Below are positions 8,033 to 17,552 of a stretch of DNA of 35,229 nucleotides, in pieces. The stretch is from NCBI GenBank assembly GCA_020350885.1, contig CP070727.1:120537-155765 (forward strand). Reading direction: 5' to 3'. The translations under genes were made by a program, and so were the position numbers. The notes beneath the pieces are model-generated. The model was not told where the DNA came from and made no database searches. It worked only from the letters and a program-made list of their open reading frames with translations. The first letter of the stretch is position 1; each line of letters starts with the position of its first letter. This DNA comes from a bacterium (lineage in GTDB: Bacteria; Krumholzibacteriota; Krumholzibacteriia; Krumholzibacteriales; Krumholzibacteriaceae).

Positions 8033-9214
8033 ATGCGAGAAGTCGTGATCGCCGGTGCGGTACGGACCGCAATCGGAAGGTTTCTGGGAGGATTAGCATC
8101 GTTTACGGCCCCGCAGATCGGTGGTTTCGTCGTCAAGGAAGCCGTGAACCGGGCCGGCCTCAAGGGTGACCAGATCGACGAGGTCATCATGGGCAACGTC
8201 ATCAGCGCCGGCCTCGGGCAGAATCCCGCCCGGCAGGCGTCCATTCATGGCGGTGTTGATGTCGCCGCCGGGGCCATGACGGTGAACAAGGTCTGCGGTT
8301 CCGGCCTCAAGGCCGTTGTGCTCGGTACCCAGGCCATCAAACTCGGCGATGCCGATATCGTGGTGGCGGGGGGCATGGAGAGCATGAGCAATGCGCCCTA
8401 TATTCTCCGCAAGGCGAGAACGGGCTACCGTCTCAACGACGGCACCCTGGTCGATACGATGGTCTACGACGGCCTTTGGGACATCTACAAGGATTTCCAT
8501 ATGGGCAACACCGGCGAAATCGTTGCCGAGAAGTACAAGGTCTCGCGCCAGGAGCAGGATGAATACGCCTACAACAGCCACCGTAAGGCGGTCGAAGCGC
8601 ACGAAGCGGGCAACTTCAAGGAGGAGATCCTCCCGGTCGAGGTGCCGCAGCGCAAGGGTGAGCCGCTCATCGTCGATCGCGACGAGGGCCCGCGCGGTGA
8701 TACGACCGCCGAGAAGATGGCGAAGCTAAAGCCAGTATTCAAGAAGGACGGCACAGTGACCGCTGGTAACGCCTCACAGATCAGTGACGGCGCATCTGCG
8801 ATGGTTGTGCTCGCAGCGGAGAAGGCCGAGGAGCTCGGGGTCACACCGATTGCCAGGATCACCGGGTACGCGACCGGCGGACTTGAGCCGGAATGGGTCA
8901 TGATGACACCGACGGTGGCCGTGCCGAAGCTCCTCGAGAAGACCAGTATGAAGATCGACGATTTCGACCTCATCGAGCTGAACGAGGCCTTCGCCGTTCA
9001 GCCCGTTGCGGTCATGCGTGAGCTCGGAATGAATCCCGAAAAGGTCAACATCCACGGCGGAGCCGTTGCCCTCGGACACCCGATCGGCTGTTCCGGCGCC
9101 AGGATTCTCGTCACGCTTCTCTACGCGCTCAAGCAGACGGGAGGGGAGAAGGGGCTTGCGACACTCTGCCTCGGCGGGGGAAACGCGGTTGCGCTCAGTG
9201 TGGAGATGCTGTAG
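8033..9214 (+). CDS. Acetyl-CoA C-acetyltransferase (thiolase)
   Basis: The start is ATG 8033 behind AAGGAGGA (8018-8025, spacing 7), giving 393 residues, the usual biosynthetic thiolase length; an upstream ATG at 7994 lacks a site. Catalytic residues are in place: Cys88 in KVCGSGLKA, His349 in [16 protein letters not shown] and Cys379 in CLGGGNAV. Thiolase joins two acetyl-CoA to acetoacetyl-CoA, or cleaves it in degradation. Directly followed by hydroxybutyryl-CoA dehydrogenase (81-base gap) and preceded by a butyryl/isobutyryl-type mutase, it likely belongs to C4 acyl-CoA metabolism. Longer-chain ketoacyl-CoA thiolases share these motifs, so chain length is inferred from neighbours. Confidence 0.93.
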   Translation: MREVVIAGAVRTAIGRFLGGLASFTAPQIGGFVVKEAVNRAGLKGDQIDEVIMGNVISAGLGQNPARQASIHGGVDVAAGAMTVNKVCGSGLKAVVLGTQAIKLGDADIVVAGGMESMSNAPYILRKARTGYRLNDGTLVDTMVYDGLWDIYKDFHMGNTGEIVAEKYKVSRQEQDEYAYNSHRKAVEAHEAGNFKEEILPVEVPQRKGEPLIVDRDEGPRGDTTAEKMAKLKPVFKKDGTVTAGNASQISDGASAMVVLAAEKAEELGVTPIARITGYATGGLEPEWVMMTPTVAVPKLLEKTSMKIDDFDLIELNEAFAVQPVAVMRELGMNPEKVNIHGGAVALGHPIGCSGARILVTLLYALKQTGGEKGLATLCLGGGNAVALSVEML

Positions 9215-9295
9215 CCGGTGGGTCCTGTGTAATATAGAAAACGGTTCCAGCAGAGTATCATGATACGCAGGGTATCGGAATGAAAGGAAGTGGCA

Positions 9296-10153
9296 ATGGC
9301 GATTACAAAGGTTGCCGTCATTGGTGCAGGAACGATGGGCAACGGTATTGCCCAGGTATTCGCACACAACGATTTCGATGTCACGATGGTCGATATCAAG
9401 CAAAAATTCCTCGATCGGGGAATGGCTGCCATCGAGAAAAGCCTCTCACGGCTCGTAAAGAAGGAAGTAATCGATGAGGCCCGGAAAGGCGAGATTGTAA
9501 AGAGGATCGACACTGCTACCGAACTCGGAAAGGCTGCCGCAGCCGATCTGGTCATCGAGGCGGTCTTCGAGGATTTCGAGATCAAGAAAAAGGTCTTTCA
9601 GGAGCTCGACAAGCTGTGTGGCGAGAAAACGATCTTTGCGAGCAACACCTCCTCGATCTCGATAACGGCTCTCGGGGCTATTACCTCCCGGCCCGAACAG
9701 TTCATCGGTATGCATTTCATGAATCCCGTACCGGTAATGAAGCTCGTCGAGGTGATCCGGGGCCTCGCCACGGACGATTCGACGACAGCGACGATCATCG
9801 AGCTCAGCGAGAAGCTCGGAAAGGTGCCCGTCGAGGTGAACGACTACCCAGGTTTCGTTGCCAACCGGATTCTCATGCCGATGATCAACGAAGCGGTGTA
9901 CTGCTTGATGGAGGGGGTGGCGACCGCAGAGGCGATCGACAATGTCATGAAGCTCGGTATGAACCATCCGATGGGCCCCCTCGCCCTCGCCGATCTCATC
10001 GGTCTCGACGTATGCCTGAATATCCTGGGTGTGCTTCACGAAGGCCTGGGTGATCCCAAGTATCGCCCGTGCCCGCTTCTCAGGAAGATGGTCGATGCAG
10101 GGTACCTCGGGCGGAAGACCGGGAGAGGGTTCTACAACTATCAGACCGGATAG
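9296..10153 (+). CDS. hbd: 3-hydroxybutyryl-CoA dehydrogenase (3-hydroxyacyl-CoA dehydrogenase family)
   Basis: The protein has 285 residues from ATG 9296, placed correctly after AAAGGAAG (9283-9290); a GTG at 9290 overlaps that site and is less likely. The N-terminus is a Rossmann fold ([12 protein letters not shown]), followed by [11 protein letters not shown], the catalytic His140 in [15 protein letters not shown], and the C-terminal domain with [15 protein letters not shown] and [11 protein letters not shown]. Length fits the single-function Hbd/PaaH type rather than the fused FadB. It interconverts acetoacetyl-CoA and 3-hydroxybutyryl-CoA with NAD(P)H. It ends the plus-strand operon, facing the epimerase gene. 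Confidence 0.93.
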   Translation: MAITKVAVIGAGTMGNGIAQVFAHNDFDVTMVDIKQKFLDRGMAAIEKSLSRLVKKEVIDEARKGEIVKRIDTATELGKAAAADLVIEAVFEDFEIKKKVFQELDKLCGEKTIFASNTSSISITALGAITSRPEQFIGMHFMNPVPVMKLVEVIRGLATDDSTTATIIELSEKLGKVPVEVNDYPGFVANRILMPMINEAVYCLMEGVATAEAIDNVMKLGMNHPMGPLALADLIGLDVCLNILGVLHEGLGDPKYRPCPLLRKMVDAGYLGRKTGRGFYNYQTG

Positions 10154-10181
10154 GGAAACTCGGTTGGAAGACTGAAAACGT

Positions 10182-10214
10182 ACACCGGTGCGGGGCATCC
10201 CCTCGCGCCGGTGT
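10182..10214 (-). terminator. Hairpin between converging operons; terminator for the minus-strand operon
   Basis: ACACCGG (10182-10188) pairs with CCGGTGT (10208-10214). An inner part (TGCGGGG with CCCC..GCG, 3-base loop, two bulged bases) extends the stem to about 14 pairs. Read on the minus strand it is followed by ACGTTTTC, so it best fits the end of the carboxyltransferase-mutase-epimerase transcript. It may also stop readthrough from the plus-strand hbd gene. Confidence 0.6.
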
Positions 10215-10229
10215 CGTATGTGCGCCCCG

Positions 10230-10637
10230 TCACTTCTCGCTGAGCTCGATGAGCACGCCCGTTGTCGATTTCGGGTGGAGAAACGCAACGAGTTTTCCCT
10301 CGGCACCGGGGCGTGGTGTTTCGTCTATGAGACGGACCCCGGATGCGGCGAGCTCGGCGAGCACCCGGGAGATATCACTAACCTCGAAGCAGAGATGATG
10401 AACACCGGGACCGTGCCGGTCGATGAACTTGGTTACAGGGCTTTCTTCGCCGATTCCCTCGATAAGCTCGATGCGGGTATTACCCGTCTCGAGAAAAGCG
10501 ACCTTGACACTCCGCTCTGGGAGCGTCTTCTCTTCGATGCATTCCAGCCCGAGAATATCACAGTAGATGGTCTTCGCATCCTCCAGGTTTGTGACTGCGA
10601 TTCCGATATGGTGTACTTCATCGAGCCGTTCGGGCAT
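10230..10637 (-). CDS. mce: Methylmalonyl-CoA epimerase
   Basis: The protein is 135 residues from the ATG at 10637-10635, spaced 6 bases from GGGAGGAG; a TTG two codons upstream abuts that site. It is a glyoxalase-fold (VOC) protein with two repeats. Metal-ligand candidates are His10 in VHHIGIAV, His80 in GVHHLCFEV and Glu131 in GVLIELSEK, the last also marking the family end. The enzyme interconverts (S)- and (R)-methylmalonyl-CoA, linking the carboxylase product to the mutase substrate. It is the last gene of the minus-strand operon, 37 bases after the mutase, exactly the partner expected of a methylmalonyl-type mutase. Confidence 0.93.
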   Translation of the reverse strand: MPERLDEVHHIGIAVTNLEDAKTIYCDILGLECIEEKTLPERSVKVAFLETGNTRIELIEGIGEESPVTKFIDRHGPGVHHLCFEVSDISRVLAELAASGVRLIDETPRPGAEGKLVAFLHPKSTTGVLIELSEK

Positions 10638-10674
10638 CGTCAACTCCTCCCGTTTGCACGTATCGCCGGCCGTG

Positions 10675-12348
10675 TCAGGTACTGTTCATGCTCGGATGGT
10701 AACGGCCGAATACCGTTTCCATTGCGCCGGATATCTCGCCGAGCGTACAGCCCCCCCTGACGGCGGCTACAATCTGCGGCATGAGGTTGTCGCTTCCACG
10801 CGCCGTCTCTTCGATGTCGGCCAGCAGCTTAGCTACCACGGTCGTGTCCCGTCCCTTCTTGAACTCCGTGAGCCTTGCGACCTGCGTTGCTCCGATGGCT
10901 GGATCAATCCTGAAAGAGGCTGGGTGGACGCCAGTTGTGTCGGTGTACTTGTTCACACCGACCACTGTGATCTCGTCCTTTTCTATTGCTTTCTGGTATA
11001 GGTAGGCGCTCCGCTCGATCTCCCGTTGCGGGAACTGGGCCTCGATCGCATGGATCATTCCGCCCATTTCCTCTATCCTCTCCATGAGTGCCGTGATCTT
11101 TGTTTCAAGCTCATTCGTGAGATTCTCGACGAAGTAGCTTCCCCCGAGCGGATCGATCGTTTCGGTGACTCCCGATTCCTCGGCGATTATCTGCTGTGTC
11201 CTGAGTGCCGTCAATGCTGCACTCTCCGAGGGGAGGCTCAGAGCTTCGTCCTTCGAGTTTGTGTGCAGTGATTGGGTACCGCCGAGAACCGCCGAAAGAG
11301 CTTGAAGGGTGACGCGTACCACATTGTTCTCGATCTGCTGTGCGGTAAGGGAGCAGCCTGCCGTCTGCGTGTGAAACCTGAGCAGACACGATCGGTTATC
11401 TGCAGCGCTGAAGCGTTCCTTCATGATCCTGGCCCAGATACGCCGGGCGGCACGGAATTTTGCAACCTCCTCGAAGAGATTGTTGTGAACACCGAAGAAA
11501 AACGAGAGGCGGGGGGCGAAGTCATCGACGCCGAGCCCCGCCTCGATCGCAGCATTCACGTAGCAGACGGCGTCGGCGAGCGTGAAGGCGATCTCCTGGA
11601 CCGCGGTCGAGCCAGCCTCGCGTATGTGGTAGCCGCTGATCGAGATGGTGTTCCACTGGGGCGTGTTGTCCTTACACCAGGCAAAGATATCGGTAACGAT
11701 CCGCATCGATGGGGAGGGGGGGTAGATGAAGGTGCCACGGGCGTAGTACTCCTTCAGGATATCGTTCTGAATGGTGCCCGAGATTGCATTGAGCGGGACA
11801 CCGTTTTCCTCCGCAAGGACGACATACATGGCGAGCAGGATCGCCGCCGTGGCATTTATCGTCATCGAGGTGCTGACCCTATCGAGGGGGATGCCTTTAA
11901 ACAAAATTCTCAGATCATCGAGGGAATCTATTGCAACACCGGTCCTTCCGATCTCACCTTCAGCCATGCGATCGTCTGAGTCGAAACCCATCTGCGTGGG
12001 GAGATCGAAGGCGACCGAGAGGCCGGTCTGCCCCTGTTCGAGGAGGTAGCGGAAACGCTTGTTTGTCTCTTCGGCTGAACCGAATCCTGCATACTGGCGC
12101 ATTGTCCAGAGACGGCCGCGGTACATCGTGGGATAGACACCGCGTGTGAACGGGTAGATTCCCGGGTAGCCGAGAAGGTCGCCGTAGGAGAATCCTTCGA
12201 TGTCCCCGGGACCGTAGAGTGGCTCGATGTCTATCTCTGAAGTCGTCGAGAAGCGGTCACGCCTCTCGCCCCGCTTCTTCTTGAAGGGTTGATAGACCGT
12301 ACGGCGCCAATCCTCCGCCGGTTGCGGGCGTTCTTTCTCTTCGCGCAT
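10675..12348 (-). CDS. mcmA1: Methylmalonyl-CoA mutase large (catalytic) subunit
   Basis: This uninterrupted 557-residue protein is a mutase TIM-barrel subunit without a fused B12 domain. Motifs include [52 protein letters not shown] (catalytic His) and [10 protein letters not shown]. Tyr86 and Arg204 occupy the positions of Tyr89/Arg207 in Propionibacterium methylmalonyl-CoA mutase, with the same 118-residue spacing; the Arg binds the substrate carboxylate. So it should convert (R)-methylmalonyl-CoA to succinyl-CoA. It lies 18 bases after the carboxyltransferase gene and 37 before the epimerase. No small subunit accompanies it; the one at 7510-7914 is the only candidate in the window. Confidence 0.94.
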   Translation of the reverse strand: MREEKERPQPAEDWRRTVYQPFKKKRGERRDRFSTTSEIDIEPLYGPGDIEGFSYGDLLGYPGIYPFTRGVYPTMYRGRLWTMRQYAGFGSAEETNKRFRYLLEQGQTGLSVAFDLPTQMGFDSDDRMAEGEIGRTGVAIDSLDDLRILFKGIPLDRVSTSMTINATAAILLAMYVVLAEENGVPLNAISGTIQNDILKEYYARGTFIYPPSPSMRIVTDIFAWCKDNTPQWNTISISGYHIREAGSTAVQEIAFTLADAVCYVNAAIEAGLGVDDFAPRLSFFFGVHNNLFEEVAKFRAARRIWARIMKERFSAADNRSCLLRFHTQTAGCSLTAQQIENNVVRVTLQALSAVLGGTQSLHTNSKDEALSLPSESAALTALRTQQIIAEESGVTETIDPLGGSYFVENLTNELETKITALMERIEEMGGMIHAIEAQFPQREIERSAYLYQKAIEKDEITVVGVNKYTDTTGVHPASFRIDPAIGATQVARLTEFKKGRDTTVVAKLLADIEETARGSDNLMPQIVAAVRGGCTLGEISGAMETVFGRYHPSMNST

Positions 12349-12366
12349 CTTCGGCCTCTCTTACGG

Positions 12367-13920
12367 TTAGAGCGGTATGTTGCTGTGTTTTTTCGGCGGT
12401 AGCTGTTGCCGTTTGTTGAGAAGATTCTCGAGTGCATGAATCACCATCGGCCTCGTATTCTCGGGACTGATGACGTCGTCGAGATACCCGAGGCCCGCAG
12501 CGACATATGGATTGGCGAATGCATCCGTGAACTGGTCTATGTACACCCGGCGCTCGGCATCTGGATCGTCTGCCGATTCGATCGCCTTGCGGTACAGGAT
12601 ATTGACAGCTCCCTCAGCCCCCATCACGGCGAGCTCCGCCGTGGGCCATGCGACGTTGTAATCACCGCGGATATGCTTGCTGGACATGACGCAGTAGGCT
12701 CCGCCGTAGGCCTTCCGGGTGATCACGGTGAGTTTCGGGACGGTCGCTTCACAGTATGCGAAGATGAGCTTCGCTCCGTGCCTGATGATGCCGCCCCACT
12801 CCTGCTCGGTGCCCGGCAGGAATCCCGGCACATCCTCGAAAGTGAGGAGCGGGATGTTGAAGGCGTCGCAGAAGCGCACGAAGCGGGCACCCTTGTTGGA
12901 TGAGTTGATATCCAGAACACCTGCCAGGTGCATCGGCTGGTTTGCGACGATACCGACGACGTGTCCGTTCAGGCGTGCGAAGCCCACGACGATGTTCTTG
13001 GCCCACCACCGCTGGACCTCGAGGAATTCACCGTCGTCGACAACGAGATGGATGATGTCCTTGATGTCGTACGGGGCCCTCGGATCGTCCGGCACTATGT
13101 CCGCAAGCTGCGGCTCCATGCGGTTCGGGTCATCGGTGGGAGTCACAAAGGGTGGATCCTCGAGGTTGTTCTGCGGGAGGTAGGAGAGGAGCTCTTTGAT
13201 CGTATTGATGCAGTCCTCGTCGTCGTCGGCCATGAAATGGGCAACACCACTCTTCGTGTTGTGCGTCAGTGCGCCGCCGAGCTCCTCGAAGGTTACGTCC
13301 TCGTGGGTCACCTTCTTGATGACATTGGGTCCTGTTATGAACATGTGACTCGTCTCTTTCACCATGAAGACGAAGTCGGTGAGCGCCGGTGAGTACACCG
13401 CCCCGCCCGCGCTCGGGCCCATGATCGCAGAGATCTGCGGAACGACGCCGGATGCGAGCGTATTCCGCAGGAAGATTTCAGCGTAGCCTCCGAGGCTCGC
13501 CACACCTTCCTGTATCCTGGCCCCGCCGCTGTCGCAGAGGCCAACGATGGGCGCGCCGTTCTCGACGGCCATATCCATGAGGCGGGTGATCTTGCTGGCG
13601 TTTGCCTCACTCAGCGAACCGCCGAAAACGGTGAAGTCCTGGGCGAAGGCGAAGACGTTGCAACCGTTCACGAGTCCGTGACCGCATACGACACCGTCGC
13701 CGACGATCTTGTTGTCGGCCATCCCCGGCCAGCTGGAGCGGTGTGTCACGAAGACACCGGTCTCCTGGAATGTTCCCTCGTCGAAGAGGACATGGATCCT
13801 CTCGCGGGCGGTGAATCTTCCCGATTCATGTATTTTCTGTATACGGTCCCTGCCTCCTCCGAGGAGCGCCTGCTCGCGCAGCTTTTTCAGGTATTCGTGT
13901 TTTTCTTTCTTCGTCTTCAA
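12367..13920 (-). CDS. pccB: Acyl-CoA carboxylase carboxyltransferase subunit (propionyl-CoA carboxylase beta type)
   Basis: The protein has 517 residues, standard for this family, with GAGGAGGG 7 bases before the ATG. N- and C-terminal crotonase-like halves are visible: the first with [19 protein letters not shown] and [16 protein letters not shown], the second with [42 protein letters not shown] and a [17 protein letters not shown] segment. It transfers CO2 from carboxybiotin to propionyl-CoA, giving (S)-methylmalonyl-CoA; methylmalonyl-CoA decarboxylase alpha subunits look the same. Mutase and epimerase follow directly, so the propionyl to succinyl route is clear. The biotin carboxylase and biotin carrier are not in the window. 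Confidence 0.93.
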   Translation of the reverse strand: MKTKKEKHEYLKKLREQALLGGGRDRIQKIHESGRFTARERIHVLFDEGTFQETGVFVTHRSSWPGMADNKIVGDGVVCGHGLVNGCNVFAFAQDFTVFGGSLSEANASKITRLMDMAVENGAPIVGLCDSGGARIQEGVASLGGYAEIFLRNTLASGVVPQISAIMGPSAGGAVYSPALTDFVFMVKETSHMFITGPNVIKKVTHEDVTFEELGGALTHNTKSGVAHFMADDDEDCINTIKELLSYLPQNNLEDPPFVTPTDDPNRMEPQLADIVPDDPRAPYDIKDIIHLVVDDGEFLEVQRWWAKNIVVGFARLNGHVVGIVANQPMHLAGVLDINSSNKGARFVRFCDAFNIPLLTFEDVPGFLPGTEQEWGGIIRHGAKLIFAYCEATVPKLTVITRKAYGGAYCVMSSKHIRGDYNVAWPTAELAVMGAEGAVNILYRKAIESADDPDAERRVYIDQFTDAFANPYVAAGLGYLDDVISPENTRPMVIHALENLLNKRQQLPPKKHSNIPL

Positions 13921-13995
13921 CGAATTTCCCTCCTCGAATTGGTTACACGTACACTGGCGACGTGGTCATTCTATGGTACGGGGGGCGGACGGTCA

Positions 13996-14024
13996 ATCGT
14001 AATATCTCCGAAATCCATTGTCAA
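13996..14024 (-). promoter_or_regulatory. Sigma70 promoter of the pccB-mutase-mce operon
   Basis: On the minus strand a perfect TTGACA (14024-14019) is followed after exactly 17 bases by TACGAT (14001-13996). It points into the carboxyltransferase gene, leaving a leader of roughly 70 bases. It lies in the 189-base gap between that gene and the divergent lipoprotein gene. No clear operator palindrome is visible over it. Confidence 0.65.
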
Positions 14025-14109
14025 AGTAGTCCCTTGCGGTTATTATGTCGGCGCGAACGTGCTTGTCTGCGGTATTGATATGTAGCATCTTAACAGTAGG
14101 AGGGATCTG

Positions 14110-14673
14110 ATGGTTTCGAGGAGGCTGGTCGTTGCTATATCGATGCTTTTCTGCTTCTGTCTCTTATTTTCCTGTTCAAAGGAGCAGAAGGAAGAGCAGA
14201 AGACGGAAACCGGCGAGGAGGTAAAGAAACTCTCGTATGTAGACGAGAGGGTAAACTTCGGGATCTTCTTCGACGAGGATGCCACGAAGAGAACGGTTAC
14301 CCTCGCAGAAGGACAGGAAGAAGTGCTGGCATACCTCGTCATCCAGTTTCCCGAGGATGTTAGTATCACCGCTGCGGAATACCGGTTGCAGCTTCCCAAG
14401 GGTGTCACCATCGAAAGCGACAGGTTCCATCCTGATCGGAGTATGCTGCTCGGGCAATTCGAGCACGGAATCAGCGAGAGCTTCAAGTGCGCCGATGGAC
14501 CGCGTCTCGTTCTGCACGTGTTGACACTGAAGGTCGATCCGGACGTGAAGGATGCCGTGCTGGCCGTTCTACCGAGTGAGCAGACCGAGTTCATCGGCGT
14601 GGCCGAGTGCAGGCAAGGCAATCCCCTGATCCGTGCCGCAGCCTACAGTGCGGTGATCAATCCGACCGAGTGA
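14110..14673 (+). CDS. Exported lipoprotein of unknown function
   Basis: The protein is 187 residues with an AGGAGGG site before the ATG. The N-terminus is a lipoprotein signal: basic start, hydrophobic run and lipobox LFSC with Cys22 as the lipidated residue, followed by a charged Lys/Glu linker. The rest is predicted mostly beta strand (YLVIQFPEDVSITAAEYRLQLPKGVTI) and resembles no enzyme I know; two later cysteines occur (FKCADG, AECRQG). It precedes the M6 protease by 14 bases, so the two are probably co-transcribed. This suggests a surface or periplasmic partner role, but that is inference. Confidence 0.85.
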   Translation: MVSRRLVVAISMLFCFCLLFSCSKEQKEEQKTETGEEVKKLSYVDERVNFGIFFDEDATKRTVTLAEGQEEVLAYLVIQFPEDVSITAAEYRLQLPKGVTIESDRFHPDRSMLLGQFEHGISESFKCADGPRLVLHVLTLKVDPDVKDAVLAVLPSEQTEFIGVAECRQGNPLIRAAAYSAVINPTE

Positions 14674-14687
14674 TCGAGGATCATACG

Positions 14688-17528
14688 GTGAGGCTCGTGA
14701 GTAGACAACATGCGTGTTACATCGCCGTTACGGTATTCATAGCGCTCGCCATTGTGCTCGAGCCGGGTGTCGGAGGGGTACGGGCGGGGATCGTATCCCC
14801 TCGCGGCGGCGGCAAGCTGCCGGATGCCTACGTACGGCAGAAGCTGGATGACAAGAATGCGTTTACCCTACGGCACGCCTGGATCGGGAAGCAACGGATC
14901 CCGTATGCGGTCGAAGGAAGCTCCTCACGCCTGCTCCATGAATTGCCGGTCGATCTTCTTTCAATCGCCCGCACCCTCAGCGGGCGGCTGCCTATCCCGG
15001 TCATCCTCGGCCGGTACGTAGACATACTGGATCCGCCGGCTATCGCGGGCGATCTCCAGCGTGAGCTCTTTGACGGCCCGTGGGATCCGGGTACGCTGAG
15101 TGAATTCTACGAGGAGGCCTCGCTCGGGCATCTCGAGGTAACGGGCACGGTTTACGACTGGATCCCCCTGGACTATACCGAGGTCTATTATACCGGTGGC
15201 ATATATCAGGGACTCTATCCAGGTAGGTCGAGGACCGGTGAGATGATACAGGAGCTGCTCGATGCCCTCGATCCATCGGTTGATTTCGGTCTGTACGATA
15301 ACGACGGACCTGACGACATCCCCAACTCGGGCGACGATGACGGCTTCGTCGATGTACTGATCATAGTGCATCCGACCGTCGGTGCGGAGTGCCGGAACAG
15401 CTTCAATATGTGGTCGCATTCCTGGCTTTACAGCGAGTGGCCCGCATCCGGCGGCAATCCCTACGCCACGGACGACCCCGCCAGCGGAGGGGGGTCGATC
15501 CGTATCGAGGATTATATCGTTGCACCGTCCGTCTCCTGTGAGGGCGGATTGATTGAGATCGGTGTCTACTGTCACGAGATCGGCCACGTCCTCGGCATGC
15601 CGGACCTCTACGACTACAACGGAGGCTCGAGCGGTATCGGCCACTGGGGGCTCATGGGCGCCGGCAACTGGAATACACCCGAATCCCCGGCGCATTTCTG
15701 CGCATGGACGATGGAGCAGATGGGTTGGATCGTTCCGGTCACCGTCGACTGGCGCCCCCGCTCACTTACGCTTCCACCTGTCCACCAGGGCGGCATTGTG
15801 GTCAAGATGCCCCTTCCCACGAGGCGGTTCAGATGGCTCGGTGGCCGGGAGGCCCTGGTATGCGGCTACACGGGGGCGGAGGCGCAGGCGCGGGACTGGC
15901 CGGGGGATGAGGGGTACGGGAACCTGTGGCACGAGTCGATGATCCGAGAGTTCCACTACGACGCATCTCGCCCGGTTACACTCGAGTACGATGTCAGCGT
16001 CTACGCCGAGAGCGACTACGATTATGCGCGGATCCTCCTGGAACGGGGCACCATGGTGGATACGATCGCCGAATACACGGGTGGACTCCAACTGCATGAG
16101 GTCATCGATATCGGATCGCTGCTTCCGTCGGGAGCCGGCGATTTCGTCCTGCGGCTGCTCTTCAGCTCGGACTTTAATTATAGTGACGAGGACGGCTACT
16201 ACGATTCGAACAGGGATCATGCCTTTCTGGTGGACAACGTGAGCGTTACGGGGGGCGGACTGGACTACTTCTCCGACTTCGGGGAGGATGCCGGCGGCTG
16301 GAGGGGCGGTTCCGAGCCCGCCGAGTACTTCATCATCGAGAACCGCCGCCGCACCGGGTTCGACAGGCACCTTCCCGGCCAGGGGATGCTCATCTGGCAT
16401 GCCGAGAGCAGCACCGCCTATTCGATACTGGGGAACAGCGGTGGTTTCTCGAACATACAAGCCCGCGGTCTCGTGCTCGAGGAAGCCGACGGCGACTATG
16501 ATCTCCTCATCCCGGAAAACCTCGGCGGCAACATGGGGGACAGCGGCGATCCCTTCACGGGCGCATCGGGCAAGATCTCCTTCGGTCCCACGACGGTTCC
16601 GTCGAGTCAGAGTAACAGTGCCGTCGCTACACCGGTGACGATTACGGGCATCGATGCCGACGGCACCTCCATCGCCGCAACCTTCAAGGGCGGCATGCCC
16701 CAGCCGGTGATCCTCTCCGTGGAGCCCACGTCGGTCGATACTGAGGTCGAAACGAGCTTCACACTCGATGTACGGGGCGAGTTCATGCAATACGGAGCAG
16801 ACTGTTACCTCGCAATCGGTCGGGATACGGTACGTGCTGAGGATGTGAGCTGGCTCGGGGAGGGGCGGGTCATTGCCGACTTCACCACCGGCGAGCTTTT
16901 CGCCGGCCAGTGGGATGTCGCCGTTGTCGGGGGTGACGGCCAGACGGCGACCGCCGAGGCTGCCCTCGAGATCATATCGATCTACCTATCGGTACTCGTG
17001 ACGGAGGACCGGGATCACATCGACCTGGAGTGGGCCCTGAAGGATATAGCCGGTGTGCGTGGTTGCCTCGTCTACCGCTCGACGGATTTGGGTGAATTCG
17101 AGCTCCTCTCACCGGATACGCTCCGCTCTGAAACCGGATCCTACGGATTCCAGGACCAGGCCGTAGAGGCCGGCTCCGATTATTCCTACAGGATCGTCAC
17201 CTTCATCAACGGTGATGAAGAAAAGGAAATCACCCTCAGGGGTCCCTACAGCCTGGACCTGCCCTTCTTCGTGGAGCAGAACTACCCGAATCCTTTCAGC
17301 GAGCGCACGAACATCTCATTCTATGTGCCGGCGACCAGCACGGTTACGATCGATATCTACGATGTGGCCGGAAGGCGTGTGGGAGGCATGGGTACGGAGC
17401 AATACGGACGGGGCAAATACACGAGGGCCTGGATTCCCGATCGGAACCGGATCGGTACCGGTATCTATTTCTGTGTCATCAAGGCCGGAACTGCGACGGC
17501 GGTCAAGAAGCTCGTACTCGTCCGGTAG
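14688..17528 (+). CDS. Secreted M6-family (immune inhibitor A-like) metalloprotease with C-terminal T9SS-type domain
   Basis: GTG 14688 is chosen: GAGGA at 14676-14680 sits 7 bases upstream, it clears the lipoprotein stop, and it gives a signal peptide (hydrophobic residues 11-24, cleavage near VRA-G at 33); this yields 946 residues. The zinc site is His296-Glu297-x-x-His300 within HEIGHVLGMPDLYD, the extended M6 motif. It is preceded by the family's FYEEASLGHLEVTG and by an Asp-rich stretch, and followed by GHWGLMG. Central parts contain beta-sandwich domains. The last ~85 residues are a FlgD/T9SS type A-like domain (QNYPNPFSERTNISF, DVAGRRV, GTGIYFCVIKAG, KKLVLVR), typical of outer-surface proteins in FCB bacteria. 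It likely degrades extracellular protein. No type IX secretion genes are in the window. Confidence 0.93.
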   Translation: MRLVSRQHACYIAVTVFIALAIVLEPGVGGVRAGIVSPRGGGKLPDAYVRQKLDDKNAFTLRHAWIGKQRIPYAVEGSSSRLLHELPVDLLSIARTLSGRLPIPVILGRYVDILDPPAIAGDLQRELFDGPWDPGTLSEFYEEASLGHLEVTGTVYDWIPLDYTEVYYTGGIYQGLYPGRSRTGEMIQELLDALDPSVDFGLYDNDGPDDIPNSGDDDGFVDVLIIVHPTVGAECRNSFNMWSHSWLYSEWPASGGNPYATDDPASGGGSIRIEDYIVAPSVSCEGGLIEIGVYCHEIGHVLGMPDLYDYNGGSSGIGHWGLMGAGNWNTPESPAHFCAWTMEQMGWIVPVTVDWRPRSLTLPPVHQGGIVVKMPLPTRRFRWLGGREALVCGYTGAEAQARDWPGDEGYGNLWHESMIREFHYDASRPVTLEYDVSVYAESDYDYARILLERGTMVDTIAEYTGGLQLHEVIDIGSLLPSGAGDFVLRLLFSSDFNYSDEDGYYDSNRDHAFLVDNVSVTGGGLDYFSDFGEDAGGWRGGSEPAEYFIIENRRRTGFDRHLPGQGMLIWHAESSTAYSILGNSGGFSNIQARGLVLEEADGDYDLLIPENLGGNMGDSGDPFTGASGKISFGPTTVPSSQSNSAVATPVTITGIDADGTSIAATFKGGMPQPVILSVEPTSVDTEVETSFTLDVRGEFMQYGADCYLAIGRDTVRAEDVSWLGEGRVIADFTTGELFAGQWDVAVVGGDGQTATAEAALEIISIYLSVLVTEDRDHIDLEWALKDIAGVRGCLVYRSTDLGEFELLSPDTLRSETGSYGFQDQAVEAGSDYSYRIVTFINGDEEKEITLRGPYSLDLPFFVEQNYPNPFSERTNISFYVPATSTVTIDIYDVAGRRVGGMGTEQYGRGKYTRAWIPDRNRIGTGIYFCVIKAGTATAVKKLVLVR

Positions 17529-17552
17529 AACGCACTTCAACGACGATTCCGT

